Below are positions 11,228 to 22,517 of a DNA stretch of 64,000 bases, piece by piece. The stretch is from Dryas octopetala. Taxonomy: Eukaryota > Streptophyta > Magnoliopsida > Rosales > Rosaceae. Made by a program: the position numbers and the translations under genes. The notes under the pieces are model-generated. The model made no database searches and was not told the DNA's origin. It saw only the letters and a list, made by a program, of their open reading frames with translations. The stretch is taken from the NCBI GenBank assembly GCA_963921425.1, contig OY992836.1, positions 7,641,825 through 7,705,824 of the forward strand, written 5' to 3'. Numbering within the stretch: position 1 is the first letter of the stretch; the number at the start of each line of letters is the position of its first letter.

Positions 11228-11823
11228 GCTCCTTCTGTTGAGGTATATCTCAACATAAATATGTTGAGGTATACCTTGTTGGGGCCCACACGAGTCCTTT
11301 TGTGTCGATCTGAACCGTTCAATTTTTACATCTCCATAGATAGATCATCCTTGCAAAAAATTAGCCAAATCGGAAATCATTTGCCTATCTAACTTTGATC
11401 AAATAAATGGACGAATCAAATATTTTCGATAAAACCGTCCATTTGTTTTATCAAAGTTAGATAGGCAAATGATTTCCGATTTGGCTAATTTTTTGCAAGG
11501 ATGATCTATCAATGAAGATGATCCTTGCGAACGGTTCGGATCGACACAAAAGAACTCGTGTGGGCCCCAACAAGGTCATACCTCAACATAAATAAGTTGA
11601 GGTATACCTCAACTTATTTATGTTGAGGTATACTCTGTTAGAGCCCACACAAGCCGTTTTGTGTCGATCTGAACCGTTCATTTTTTACATCTCCATTGAT
11701 AGATCATCCTTGCAAAAAATTAGCTAAATCGGAAATCATTTGCCTATCTAACTTTGATCAAGGTTCTAACAGAGTATACCTCAACATAAATAAGTTGAGG
11801 TATACCTCAACAGAAGGAGCCTG
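11225..11823. mobile_element. Composite MITE with nested inverted modules
   Basis: The outer inverted ends are CAGGCTCCTTCTGTTGAGG at 11225 and its complement ending at 11823. Inside, a module of about 125 bp (around 11278-11402) recurs inverted at about 11445-11577 and again direct at about 11625-11762. The modules are separated by short palindromes around TATACCTCAACATAAATAAG-like sequence. The flanks are TA repeats, so the target duplication is probably TA or hidden in the run. It looks like one MITE inserted into another copy of its own family (inference). It lies just upstream of the kelch-like gene. Confidence 0.8.
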
Positions 11824-12060
11824 TATATATATATATATATATATATATCAATGTTTTGGGCCACTGACTGACAGAATAGGCCCTAGTTGGAGCCCAAGCA
11901 GACAATAGACGAATTACCCACTCGCTAGAATTAAAACCTCGGTCCACTTTTAAAAGATGCACCTGCACCCTTCATTCCAACTCATCATGTTACTTGATTT
12001 TGGGGTCAAAGCCTTTGTTTTTTGTTTTTTTTTGTTTTTCTTCTTTTTTAATATTTTATT
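11824..12060. other. (TA)n tract and short spacer
   Basis: A TA microsatellite (11824-11848) and T-rich DNA. The last nine bases, TATTTTATT, are the left target duplication of the next element. Confidence 0.6.
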
Positions 12061-13153
12061 GGCTTAATTATCGATTTACCACCCAAAATTGTAACTCATT
12101 CCCACTTTACCACCTGAAAGTTTTTTTGTCCCAGATTACCACCTGTAACTTACATCCGTGTCCCATTTTACCTTGTTCCGTCAACAATTCCGTTAATGCT
12201 GACGTGGCGCGCTGGATGTGCGCCACGTGTCACATCTTTTTTGTATTTTTTGATTTTTTTGATTTTTCTATTTTTATAAACTTTGAAAATTAATTAAAAA
12301 TAGCTCCGAACTTAGAAAAATACACGGAAAATTCCTACCGACTTGTCTTAACTAGTACTAATTTACTATGGGGTCAAAATGCCAATTTTTCCTCTAAAAA
12401 TTTCCAAAAAATTTGGAAAGTCCAAATTTATTTCTAGAAAATTAAAATACTCTAGACTCTTTGAAAATTCATAGAATAATCTCCCGAACTCCAAAAAATA
12501 TGAGGTCTGCACCGTTAGTCTTCTAAAAACTAACATTACCTTTCTCATGAACACTTGCTACCCAAAAGACCTCTCGGTCTTAGAGAAAAATAAAATTCCC
12601 TATAAAATAAATTCTAGAAAAATTCTAAAATTTCTGTAAAGTCTCGAAATAATTCTCTAAAACAAGCTTTTGGTAATTTTTCAAAATATTTTTGAGAATT
12701 TGTCCAAGAGTTTACGAAAATTCTAGAATTTATTTAATAGAGGAAAATTTATTTTAATTTTTTAGAAATAAATTTGAACTTTCTAATTTTTTTTGAAAAT
12801 TTTTAGAGGGCAAATTGGTAATTTAACCTTATATAAAATTAGTGCTAGTCAAGACGAGTCCGTAGGAATTTTTCGTGTATTTTTCTGAGTTCGGAACTAT
12901 TTTTAATGAATTTTCAAAGTTTATAAAAATAAAAAAATGCGAAAAAATAAAAAAAAGATGTGACACGTGGCGCACATCTAGCGCGCTACGTCAGCATTAA
13001 CGGCCAGATCGTTAGCATTAACGGAATTGTTGACGGAACAAGGTAAAATGGGACATGGATGTAAGTTACAGGTGGTAATTTGGGACAAAAAAATTTTCAG
13101 GTGGTAAAATGGAAATGAGTTACAGTTTTAGGTGGTAAATCGATAATTAAGCC
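12061..13153. mobile_element. Foldback MULE-type element, copy 1
   Basis: A 1093-bp element starting GGCTTAATTATCGATTTACC and ending in its near-perfect complement. The two halves are inverted copies over most of the length, so the whole unit is close to a palindrome. Perfect 9-bp duplications TATTTTATT flank it (12052-12060 and 13154-13162), the length typical of Mutator-like elements. There is no transposase. Each arm carries a G-box CACGTG (12224-12229 and 12964-12969) and a GACGTGGC-type motif. It ends about 400 bp before the HIT4-like start codon. A second copy lies at 53475-54587. Confidence 0.93.
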
Positions 13154-13345
13154 TATTTTATTTTAGTATTGTGGCGGGCTCAAGCCCAAGTTGGGCCTAT
13201 ATTCTAACCCTGAATGGAAACATCCGCGCCTCTCTCTAGAGGACTGGAAACTTACAAAACTTAACAAAGTAACAAACCCCGTCCCTCTTGAAATCGGGAG
13301 GCTCCGCGTTAATTTCACGCACATTAACATACAAAAACAACGCAA

Positions 13346-13447
13346 CTCTCTCTCTCTCTCTCTCTCTCTCTATTTCTCCCTCTCTCCATCCAAAATTCGA
13401 ATCCGGAACCACCGCCAAACCCTATTTTTATCTTTCTCTCTCTTCCT

Positions 13448-13501
<54 letters not shown>
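13346..13501 (+). promoter_or_regulatory. CT-rich 5' leader/promoter tract of the HIT4-like gene
   Basis: Two long (CT)n runs (13346-13371 and 13451-13501) lie 60-210 bp before the start codon. Pyrimidine-rich tracts of this kind are common in plant core promoters and 5' UTRs. No clear TATA box is seen close by. Confidence 0.55.
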
Positions 13502-13504
<3 letters not shown>

Positions 13505-13557
13505 GCGAGCTGAGGCTGAGCTGCTGTGAATACAATACAATACGAGAAGACAATACA

Positions 13558-16500
13558 ATGAGGAAAGGAGCTAAGCGGAAGGCGGCGACCCAGAAGGCAG
13601 AGGAGCCGAATCCGAGCAGCAAAGCCACCACTCGGCGGCCGAAGCGGGTCAAGGCTGCCCAGCCCAAACCCGAACCCGAGTACGTTGAGGAGCCCCGAAA
13701 CCTCGAAGATCTATGGAAGGCTGCCTTCCCTGTCGGCACTGAGTGGGACCAATTGGACTCCGTCTACCAATTCAAGTGGGATTTCTCCAATCTCGAACAA
13801 GCTTTCGAAGAGGGCGGCAAGCTCTACGGCCACAAAGTCTACCTCTTCGGCTGCACTGAGCGTAACCAACAAAACCCACTTCCAAATCTTCTTTGTAAGC
13901 TTTTGTTTGTTTGTTTGTTGCGCATTTGATCATTGTTTCTCTTTTTCTTTGCAGCCCAATTGGTCTCTGTCAGTGGTGAAAACAAAGTTGTCTGCATTCC
14001 GGTTATTGTCGCTGTAAGTTCAACAACTCAATGTCTCTGCTCTCTCTGCTTTGTTAGATGCCCAATTTTCCTTACTCAACTTCATTAGCTTTTTACTTCA
14101 CTTTTTCTACAAAAAACCTAAAAACCCTTTTCCTGTGGAAGCTTGACTTTAACTGTAATGGAACTTTTATGCCATCACTTCAAAAATGTATTGAATTCAA
14201 TTAAGAAAATCAAATGATTTCATAGTTTTGTTGTTTCTTAAGACTTCAATTTTTGCTCATAGAATCTGTTCTTGTTGTTGTGGTTTCCTATAGTTCTGAT
14301 TCTTGTGTTTGCAGCAAATAGTTTTATTTGATTGTGGATTTAGTTTGCCGTAGTTTGTAGTGTTTGTTTCCTAGACTGAATTCAGTTCGCATTATTCCTT
14401 TCCTTTTTCCTGGGCAATGTGTTTCTTATTATGCTTTACAGTGCTTGTAGTAAATGTTTTATATCTTTATAATTTCAAAAATTGATAAGTAAAAGTCAGT
14501 GTGCATGGATTCATATTATTAATCTCTTGCATGCTAAATTTTGTTTGCTTGTTTTTTTTTTTTTAATAGGTTGTATCACCTTTCCCACCTTCCGATAAAA
14601 TCGGGATTAACTCAGTTCAGAGAGAGGCTGAAGAAATAATTCCAATGAAACAAATGAAAATGGACTGGATTCCATATATTCCTTTAGAGAATAGGTACGG
14701 TTTTAGTGTGAATGTTTCTCTTTGGGCCTTTTTTTCAAAGTTCTTTGTCAGTTTTTGATATCATTGTGCACTTTAAAATTTCTACAGAGACAGCCAGGTT
14801 GATAGACTAAAATCTCAAATATTTATCTTGGGCTGCACTCAGAGAAGGTAGAATCACACCATTATTCTCACTTTCTTACCCTCGGTTTCCTGTTTATTAA
14901 TTGAATTTCGATATGTTTTCTACGTTTTCGTTATTGTTGTATAATCAGTTTGAAAATATTATTTTGGAATGATTAGAATTACTGTGTTCTTTTAAGTACT
15001 GTATTCCAAATATTTATCCCATATTTTTCAATGTAAAATGAATAAATTTTGGTTGATTATGTAGTCTTTCCTTTGGTTTTGCTACCTTTCATCATAGGTT
15101 ATTTGGTAGCCATTAGTTATTGTATGTTGAATTGCCAATGAATGATTTACTGTTTAACATACATGACAGCTGTCCATGACAATGTTTTGCATCGAATGTG
15201 TATCATAACATTCATTTGGACTTGAGTTGCTGATGTTTTTCCATTGGCTGGCTCTGAACCTTGGATTGAGGCTGATTAATGAAGCCTCCTAGCTGCTTCT
15301 AGTCTGAAGTCAAAGCCTGTGCTTGTACTCGAAATCATAAGTGATACATTGAAATTCACACTATATAAATTATAAAGTAGCCTGGGTGTGTTTGCACATA
15401 TGCTTTATATAAAGTGTGATTGTAAGTCTATGTTAGTGCTATATTTTTTGTTCTTCTCTGTCTGATAGAGTATTTTGTTACCTTTATTGTTTATTGGGAG
15501 TCATTTTGCTGTTGAGTTTTGAATTAATACTTTCATAGTTTTTGTCATTTGGACATGTGATGCCTAACAATTAAAAATGTGTGCATGTCTGTTTTACATT
15601 GTTTAATTGGGATACATTATTCAAGGACTTTACTTATTTTTTATATTTTTTATGATTATTTATACAATTGGTTATTGCAGGGCTGCTTTGAAACACATGA
15701 AGATAGACCGTCTCAAGAAATTTGAGTACTGCTTGCCTTGTAGGTTTTCGAACTATCTTATGATGTTAAACTTGCCAAATTTCACATTTATGTTATAGAA
15801 GTTTTCCATTTACTGAAGAATATTAGATTCTCTCTCTCTCTCTCTCTCTCCATATCTTCAAAAATGTTTTTCTAGGAGGAAGAACATGATCGTTCAAATA
15901 TATTGTGTTATGGAGTGAAAAGGGAAGCACTATCTTCATCTTGTTATGAAATTGATGTAGACACACTTGGGGCTTCATGATTGCTATTTGATTTGGTTAT
16001 TGAGATAGGATGTTTCAGCTCATTTTTGTTGGTGATCAATCTTCTTTATCTGTAGTGGATGTTGAAATATGTTTTCTAGGATGAAGAGCATGATTGTTCA
16101 AATATAGTGTTATGGAGTGAAAAGGGAAGCACTATCTTCATCTTGTTATGAAATTGATGATGACACACTTGGGGCTTCATGATTGCTACTTGATTTGGTT
16201 ATTGAGATAGGATGTTTCAGCTCATTTTTGTTGGTACTCAATCATCATTATCTGTAGTTGATGTTAAACTGTACTGGTTTTGACATGCTGTCATCTTCAA
16301 CAGATTTCTATCAGCCTTTCAAGGAAGATGAGCTTGAGCAGAGCACTGAGGTCCCAATAATTTTTCCAGCAGAACCAAAGCCGGTAAGGGTATAGTTTTT
16401 AATGGAAAAAAACAAACAAACTGGTGGACATCAAATTATTTGGATATGGACGATATGAGTCTATCTGGATTTAGATATCCCGTTTATTTGATAATCAGGA

Positions 16501-18292
16501 GTGCAGAAGGGGTCCAATCTAAGTACACAAGAATATACAAGAAATAATTTCTAAGTTCATAAAGAGAAATGGAAAAAGAAAGACTTGGACTAGGCTGCCA
16601 TCCAGCCATGAAGCGATGGATAAATTGTTATTCTTAGCCCCCCACGTCCTAATATGTCCTGTTTCCATCCAAACTTCAATTAAGCCACAAGCATGATTTT
16701 TCACACAGTTTTGCTAGGAGCTCTTCTAAATCTCTTTGTCCAATAAGCTAGTACTCTTGATTGTATTCTTTGGCATAAACCATTTAAATCCTGTGGAAGG
16801 CTTAGACAGGAGGTATAAGTTTCTGGCAATTGGACATATGATGTAAAAGATCAATCTTTTCATTTCTGCTTTTTGCACAACATACTCCTTGGTTTGCTGA
16901 TATGAAACTGATAACTATAGTATGTATACTTTCATATATCTTGTGAAGTAACTTTTCTTTTTTTGGCCTTTGCAGGTTTTTTGTGAATTTGATTGGGAGA
17001 TGGATGAACTTGAGGTACAGAATCAAAATTTTTGATGTTTGTGTTTTGTGTATATTTTGGATCAATTCAATTTTGAAATTGTAATAGCTTATAATGCATC
17101 TTATCAACTTTATATTCTGCATCTTGTTGCTTGTCATTGTTATAAACATGGTTATATTCAAGTGGCTAGGATTATTTTCCTATAGGCCCATGCTTCGAGT
17201 ATATGGATTATTTAAACCATTTGTATCATAGATACTTCTATATGGGATCCATATCTATATGAGACCTGTCTTCTCAGGCACTTACCGTCATGCATTGATG
17301 CTTCATTAATGTGTTAGTAATTCTGAAGTAATAAATTTTAATTTGGATATATAGCCAGTACTACCGAATACATATCTGGCATTTAAGAGATGCACATCTT
17401 GAGTTAGAATATGGCATAAAGCTTGTTGCACTAAATTGTCTCTAATTCTGTAGGAGTTCACTGATAAGCTGATAGAAGAGGAGGAGTTATCTCCGGATCA
17501 GAAAGATGCCTTCAAGGTAAATTTTATGGAAGATGGAAGTAACTCATAAGTTCATAACTTCCCACTTCTCTCTGCTTCCTTCCCTCTCCTGGAACCAGTT
17601 GTAGCTGATTTTCCTTTTTTTTTTTTTTTTTGGCTGTCTCAGGAGTTTGTCAAGGAGAAAGTACGTGAAGCAAAGAAAGCTAATCGGGAGGTAGTTTGCA
17701 GGGCTCATTGGTTATATCTGGGTGTTGTAACCTTATTTGTCTAAAAGCATAACTCTGTTTGGCAGTTCAGATAATTTTTCTTTATGTTTCTCTCTTTTAT
17801 AGGCAAGGGAAGCCCGGAGAAAAGCCATTGAAGAAATGAGTGAGGAATCTAAAGCTGCATTTGAAAGTATGAAGTTTTACAAGTTCTACCCCGTGCATAC
17901 ACCCGATACTCCAGATGTATCAAGTGTTAAGGTAATGTTCTAAATACTAGTATATTGATTGCTGAGGAACTGTTGGCGAAGATAGTTGTGATTACTCAAT
18001 GTTAAAACTTCATGAATATATCTTGAACTTGGTGGTTTTGCTTTCTTCTCAGAGTCATGCAATTAGCTTCTTTTATTACATGCATCCTCTCTTTGGTTTT
18101 AATTTCTCTTTTTTTAGCATGTTTGCCATATAATTGAGGTGCTTTTCTGAACGTTCCAGCATTCATTACCCTTGCACTTGTTATATCGAAGTGGACTATG
18201 ATATGCTTCAATATTTACGTTGTTTGGGTGATTTTTCCTTGCAGGCTCCATTCATCAACCGGTATTATGGCAAGGCTCATGAGATTTTCTGA
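13558..18292 (+). CDS. HIT4: HIT4-like protein (HEAT INTOLERANT 4), 11 exons
   Basis: Exons: 13558-13861, 13955-14013, 14570-14694, 14788-14847, 15681-15739, 16304-16383, 16976-17014, 17454-17516, 17643-17690, 17803-17931, 18245-18292. All introns are GT-AG and every junction keeps phase, giving 337 aa ending in TGA. Arabidopsis HIT4 (family knowledge) is a nuclear chromocentre protein needed for heat-induced chromatin decondensation and release of silencing. Seen here: a lysine/arginine-rich N-terminus with a likely nuclear signal near 26-32 (RRPKRVK), a conserved block beginning NLEDLWKAAFPVGTEWDQLD, two FGCT/LGCT repeats, an acidic/lysine coiled stretch near the C-terminus and the tail PFINRYYGKAHEIF. 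I matched the family from memory of its conserved blocks. The start is the first ATG after a CT-rich leader. An AATAAA lies at 18756-18761. Confidence 0.93.
15865..16273 (+). repeat. Tandem duplication inside HIT4 intron 5
   Basis: A unit of about 205 bp occurs twice head to tail (15865-16070 and 16071-16273). The copies differ by a few substitutions and small indels. Each begins near GTTTTCTAGGA and contains GGGAAGCACTATCTTCATC. It does not touch splice sites. Confidence 0.9.
16490..16810. other. Possible transposon fragment in HIT4 intron 6
   Basis: This part of intron 6 (GTGCAGAAGGGGTCCAATC onward) reads like a decayed LINE-type or other dispersed repeat. I see no ends or duplications, so this is only a suspicion. 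Confidence 0.25.
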
Positions 18293-18755
18293 TTGGTTTC
18301 ATCAAGGTCAAGAGGATGCACAATGTAAAATGTACCAAGCTTAGTATGGCTGCTGAATTAAGTATCTTGTGTTAAAGAATTCATCAACTACAATGAGGAA
18401 GTATGGGAGGCAATCCCCTGGTGCCTTAATATATTTCTTGATCACACAGTCTAGATGTCTCCTGGACAGATGTAAACTTGTAGCTTCAGAATTTCTAGAT
18501 AAAAGATGAGGTGCTCTTGTTACCATAGGAGAAAATTTGTAAGATACATTGAGGCTTTTAAATTTTGTACTAGTTGAGTTGAGAAGCTGGAATTTTTCTT
18601 TGGCTCAAAATTTGTCTTCATTTCTCCCTTTGAGTAATGATCGTCCTTTTTCTAATTGACATTCAATTTGTATTGCCAAAATTTGGATTGTAGGAGCAAG
18701 ATGAATGACAACACTTTACTGTTCTGAAATTGAATTTGTAATTTTCTTTTTCTAC

Positions 18756-18761
18756 AATAAA
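18756..18761 (+). other. Possible polyadenylation signal of the HIT4-like gene
   Basis: AATAAA about 460 bp after the stop codon. It is a plausible but unproven poly(A) signal. Confidence 0.4.
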
Positions 18762-19198
18762 GCAGTTGTCTTGTTGGGCAATTGATTATACGAATTCTAT
18801 GATGTTCCTGTATACAACCTCTCTTACATAATTGTACCTTCGCAACTCAATTTAGTTTTTGGGAAAACATAATTGTCCCCATCCCAAATTAACAAAAAAA
18901 CAAAAGGCAATATGACAATTATAAAATACCAAAAAAACTTATTAGATGGGACCGTCTGTTGAACAAATAGCCATTCAAACAACCGTTTGATCGATGTTCT
19001 TGTTTTTTGAATAACGAGCATTCTTGCCAGTTGAATGGTCTGAGTACGGCGACTCTGTAAATACTATATAGATTTCTTCCAAAATGGAAAAGCATTTAAC
19101 AGACTTACGAAGGTACAATTGAAAAACCCTTATTACAAATTTTGTTTCATGTATTTTGATGTGGGTAGTATGAGCCATCAAACTGTAGCCTCTTGTTC
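18762..19198. other. Spacer before the LINE insertion
   Basis: No gene is seen. Its last 17 bases (19182-19198) are the left target duplication of the LINE. Confidence 0.5.
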
Positions 19199-19303
19199 TG
19201 GAAACTAGTTCTGTGAGATGGGAGAAAAATTTAAAAGCTTGTGCAAGTAATTTGACTGTATGGAGTAAGAAAGTTTTTTTATAATAATAGGAGGTAGATT
19301 GAT

Positions 19304-21232
19304 TTGTTGATGAAGGAATTAATTGAAGAGCAGAATAAATCTTGTGAGGAAATGAGCAAGGAAAGAATTGTTTCTATTTCTAAACAGATAAAAATTCTAT
19401 GGGAAGGTGAAGAGATTTATTGGAAACAAAGATCAAGAGTTGATTGGCTTAAATGTGGGGATAAAAATACGAAAGTTTTTCATTTGACCGCTGTACAGAG
19501 AAGACAATTCAATAAAGTGTTATGTGTAAAGGATGAAGAGGGTAATTGGCTTGAATCTGAAGAGGCTATTCATAGTGGTTTTAAAATGTATTTTACAAGG
19601 CTCTTTACTACTGATGGCCCAATGGATTGGTCTAAAGCTATTTCTTGTGTTAAACCTGTTGTCACTTCTGACATGAATGCTTCTCTGTTGGCTCCTGTTT
19701 CTATGGAAGAAGTGAAGCATGCTGCTTTTGATCTTGGGGCTTTAAAGGCTCCAGGACCAGATAGCTTTTCTGGTATCTTCTACCATAAACATTGGGGCAT
19801 TGTGCAAGAGATTATTAATAGAGCGGCGATGGAATTTTATAAGGGAGGATCTATTCTCCATTCTTTGAACCAGACAAGAGTGGTTGTTATCCCAAAGGTG
19901 TCTTTTCCTGAAGATTTTACACAGTTCAGATCAATTGGCTGTTGTAATTTCTCTTATAAGATTCTTTCGAAAATTTTAGCTAATAGGCTAAGAGTTATTT
20001 TGCCAGATATTATCTCCCCTTTTCAAAGTGCTTTTGTGGCTAAGAGGCAAATTCAAGACAACATTATTATTGCTCATGAGGCATTCCACCATATCAAAAT
20101 TAAGAGGGCTGGTGTCTCTGGAAAATTAGGTTTGAAAATTGATATGAATAAAGCTTATGATCGGGTGGAGTGAGATTTCCTTGAGGCTACTATGTTGAAA
20201 ATGGGGTTTGATCCTCGATGGGTGAAGCTTCTTATGGAGTGTGTATCTACTGTCTCTTTATCCATCAATATTAATGGCAAACCTGGATCCTTTTTTACCC
20301 CTTCTAGAGGAATTCAACAAGGGGATCCATTATCCCCTTCCCTTTTCCTCTTTGTGAGTGATGTTCTTTCTCTGATGGTGCAAGATGCGATTACTGATGG
20401 AAGTTTGAAAGGAATTAGACTGAGTAGAGGGGGTCCTATTTTGTCTCATTTGTTATTTGCAGATGACTCTCTTTTCTTCCTTAAAGCTACCAAATCTAAT
20501 TGTTTGCTGATGAAGCAGTTGTTGGATAACTATGGGATTGCTTCAGGTCAAAGGGTGAATTATAACAAGTCTACTTTATTTTTTAGTGCGAACACAGATG
20601 CAACTATTATTCAGGACATTTGTGCTACAATGAATATGGTGGAAGCTTCTAATCCAGGCAAGTATCTCGGGTTACCTTCTGTATGGGGTAGATCTAAGAG
20701 AGAGGCCCTTGCTTTTGTCAAAGACTCTGTTGCTAGGAAGGTTAAAGGTTGGAAGCAAGCTTTTTTATCCTCTGCAGGTAGAGAGGTTTTGATCAAAGCT
20801 GTAGCCTCTGCTGTCCCAGCTTATCCCATGGCAATTTTTAAATTTCCCAAAGCTGTTTGTGATGATTTGAATTCTCTTTGCTCAAAGTTCTGGTGGGGTT
20901 AAAAAGATGAGGAAAAGAAGATCCACTGGCTTAATTGGGATAGAATGGGATTGTCTAAGAAGGAGGGGGGCCTTGGTTTTAGAAATTTGGAGGATTTTAA
21001 TCTTGCCCTCTTAGCTAAGCAAGCTTGGAGGTTGGTGCATGATCCTGACTCTTTATGGGCTAGGGTGCTTAAGGGAATTTATTTCCCTCAGTCTGATTTT
21101 TGGCATGCTAAAAAAGGAGGTAGAGCTACATGGGCTTGGTCAAGTCTTTTGGAGGGCAGAGAGCTACTTGCTTCTGGTTCATTTTGGCAAATTGCAAACG
21201 GTGCTTCTGTTGACATTTGGAGAGATTGTTGA
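19304..21232 (+). pseudogene. LINE ORF2 reverse transcriptase, inactivated
   Basis: The frame encodes an L1-type RT with blocks such as LKAPGPDSFSG and PFQSAFVAKRQIQDN, the QGDPLSP motif and the catalytic FADD at 20456-20467, followed by the thumb and linker (SSAGREVLIKAV, GLGFRNLEDFN). It is broken by an in-frame TGA at 20171-20173 and a TAA at 20900-20902, and stops at 21230-21232. It therefore makes no functional enzyme. Frame and motif order are otherwise well kept, so decay is modest. Confidence 0.92.
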
Positions 21233-21233
21233 T

Positions 21234-21601
21234 GGATCTTGGTTCCAGGACTCTAGAGAGGCTGGGATTGGAGTAGTTGTCAGAGATAGCAGTTGTAAAG
21301 TGATTGGTGGTAGTGCTGTTAGTTGCAAGGGATGCTTTGTGCTAAGAAATTTGATATTCTAGATGTGGAGATGGAGTCTGATTCTAAGACTGTGGTTGAT
21401 GCTCTTAACAAGTCTGTCAGTTGTGTTGCTTGGCAAATCTCTCCAATCATTCAAGACATCTGGGATCTTGCAGCTGAATTCTCATCTGTTAGATGGTCTT
21501 GGATTTCAAGAGAAGCAAATGGTGTTGCTGATGCAATTGCCTTGTTAGCTTGCAGGAGAATGTGTCCAGAGGACTGGGTGATCTCACCCCATCTTCCTTA
21601 A
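21234..21601 (+). pseudogene. LINE C-terminal RNase H fragment
   Basis: Pieces in two frames encode a plant LINE RNase H (RVT_3 type): GIGVVVRDSSCKVIGGSAV, then a block with VEMESDSKTVVDAL and SREANGVADAIALLA. The zinc-binding linker normally between the RT and this domain is absent, so an internal deletion at about 21232 joins them. A frameshift near 21330 breaks the domain. Confidence 0.85.
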
Positions 21602-21839
21602 TTGGAGTCCTGGTGGCAGATGGGCTTCCTCTAGATTGATATTTTGGTTTTTAGCTTATCTGTTTTTTTAGGAGTTTGTTTAGTTTGGTTGCTGAGTTGT
21701 TTTCCTGTCTTGTTCTTATGGTTTACTGCTTTGTTTTCTGTTTTTTCTGGTTTGTATGTTGCTTTACTGCTCTTTGCCTTTGTGGCTTTTTATTGAAGTT
21801 TAGTAAGTGGCCAAAAAAAAAAACTGTAGCCTCTTGTTC

Positions 21840-22517
21840 CTTGGCTTGCTAATCGTATGCAAACTCCACAAAGATCAAGTTGCCAGAATATCAATCGCCA
21901 TAACCAAGCACGTTCCACAAATCCACAATTAAGGAACTGGAAAATGTTGTACGATATTTTGGATTTGAGAATCTTGAAAAATGGTATTGTTCTTTAAAAT
22001 TTGCATAAAAGAAAGGAAAATTTTTATTCTTCCCCATGTTTAAAACCCAGCAGATTCTCCCTTAGCTGGCTGCCCTTTCTCCTAAAATAGTGTCTGGGTA
22101 TGACAATTATTGTCTAAGTTTTGGCAGTCCATGCATGCATCTGAGGCCTAAATAATTCGTCATACATACAGATTCAGAAAGAAACTTTAGAGGCTCAATC
22201 GGCTGGTTTCAAAACATGGGCAAGCAGCAAATAATACCAAATTACAGTCTACAAATGAAAAAAATCAGGCAAGCTCTTTCATAAAATAATTTAATTAAAT
22301 TATCTGATAATACAGAATTACAGATCAAGCACTCACCTAAACCCAATTAACAATCCCTTCTTAACTTCACTACACTTGAAATGATAAAATATTATAGCAC
22401 AAAATGACCCTTAAAGTTACTGATACATGAGAAAAATAAATTACAATGCCCGCTGAGTTTTAATCGGGCCGGGTACAACAGTGACAGATTGGCACAATGT
22501 AGCTAGGTTTTACCGAG
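21840..22517. other. 3' region of the CPR5-like gene
   Basis: No other gene is seen. The part nearest 22517 is probably the 3' UTR of the minus-strand CPR5-like gene. Confidence 0.45.

Larger units (their letters stand above)
19199..21822 (+). mobile_element. 5'-truncated L1-type LINE
   Basis: A non-LTR retrotransposon of 2624 bp that starts inside ORF2 upstream of the RT domain and ends in a short poly(A) tail (about 21813-21823). Seen directly: a 17-bp target duplication ACTGTAGCCTCTTGTTC at 19182-19198 and 21823-21839. The endonuclease domain is missing, as expected of incomplete reverse transcription. It sits between the HIT4-like and CPR5-like genes. Confidence 0.93.

Noticed and set aside
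13236-13739. Minus-strand arginine/glutamate-rich frames
   Set aside because: They are read-through of the CT repeats and the HIT4 exon in reverse.
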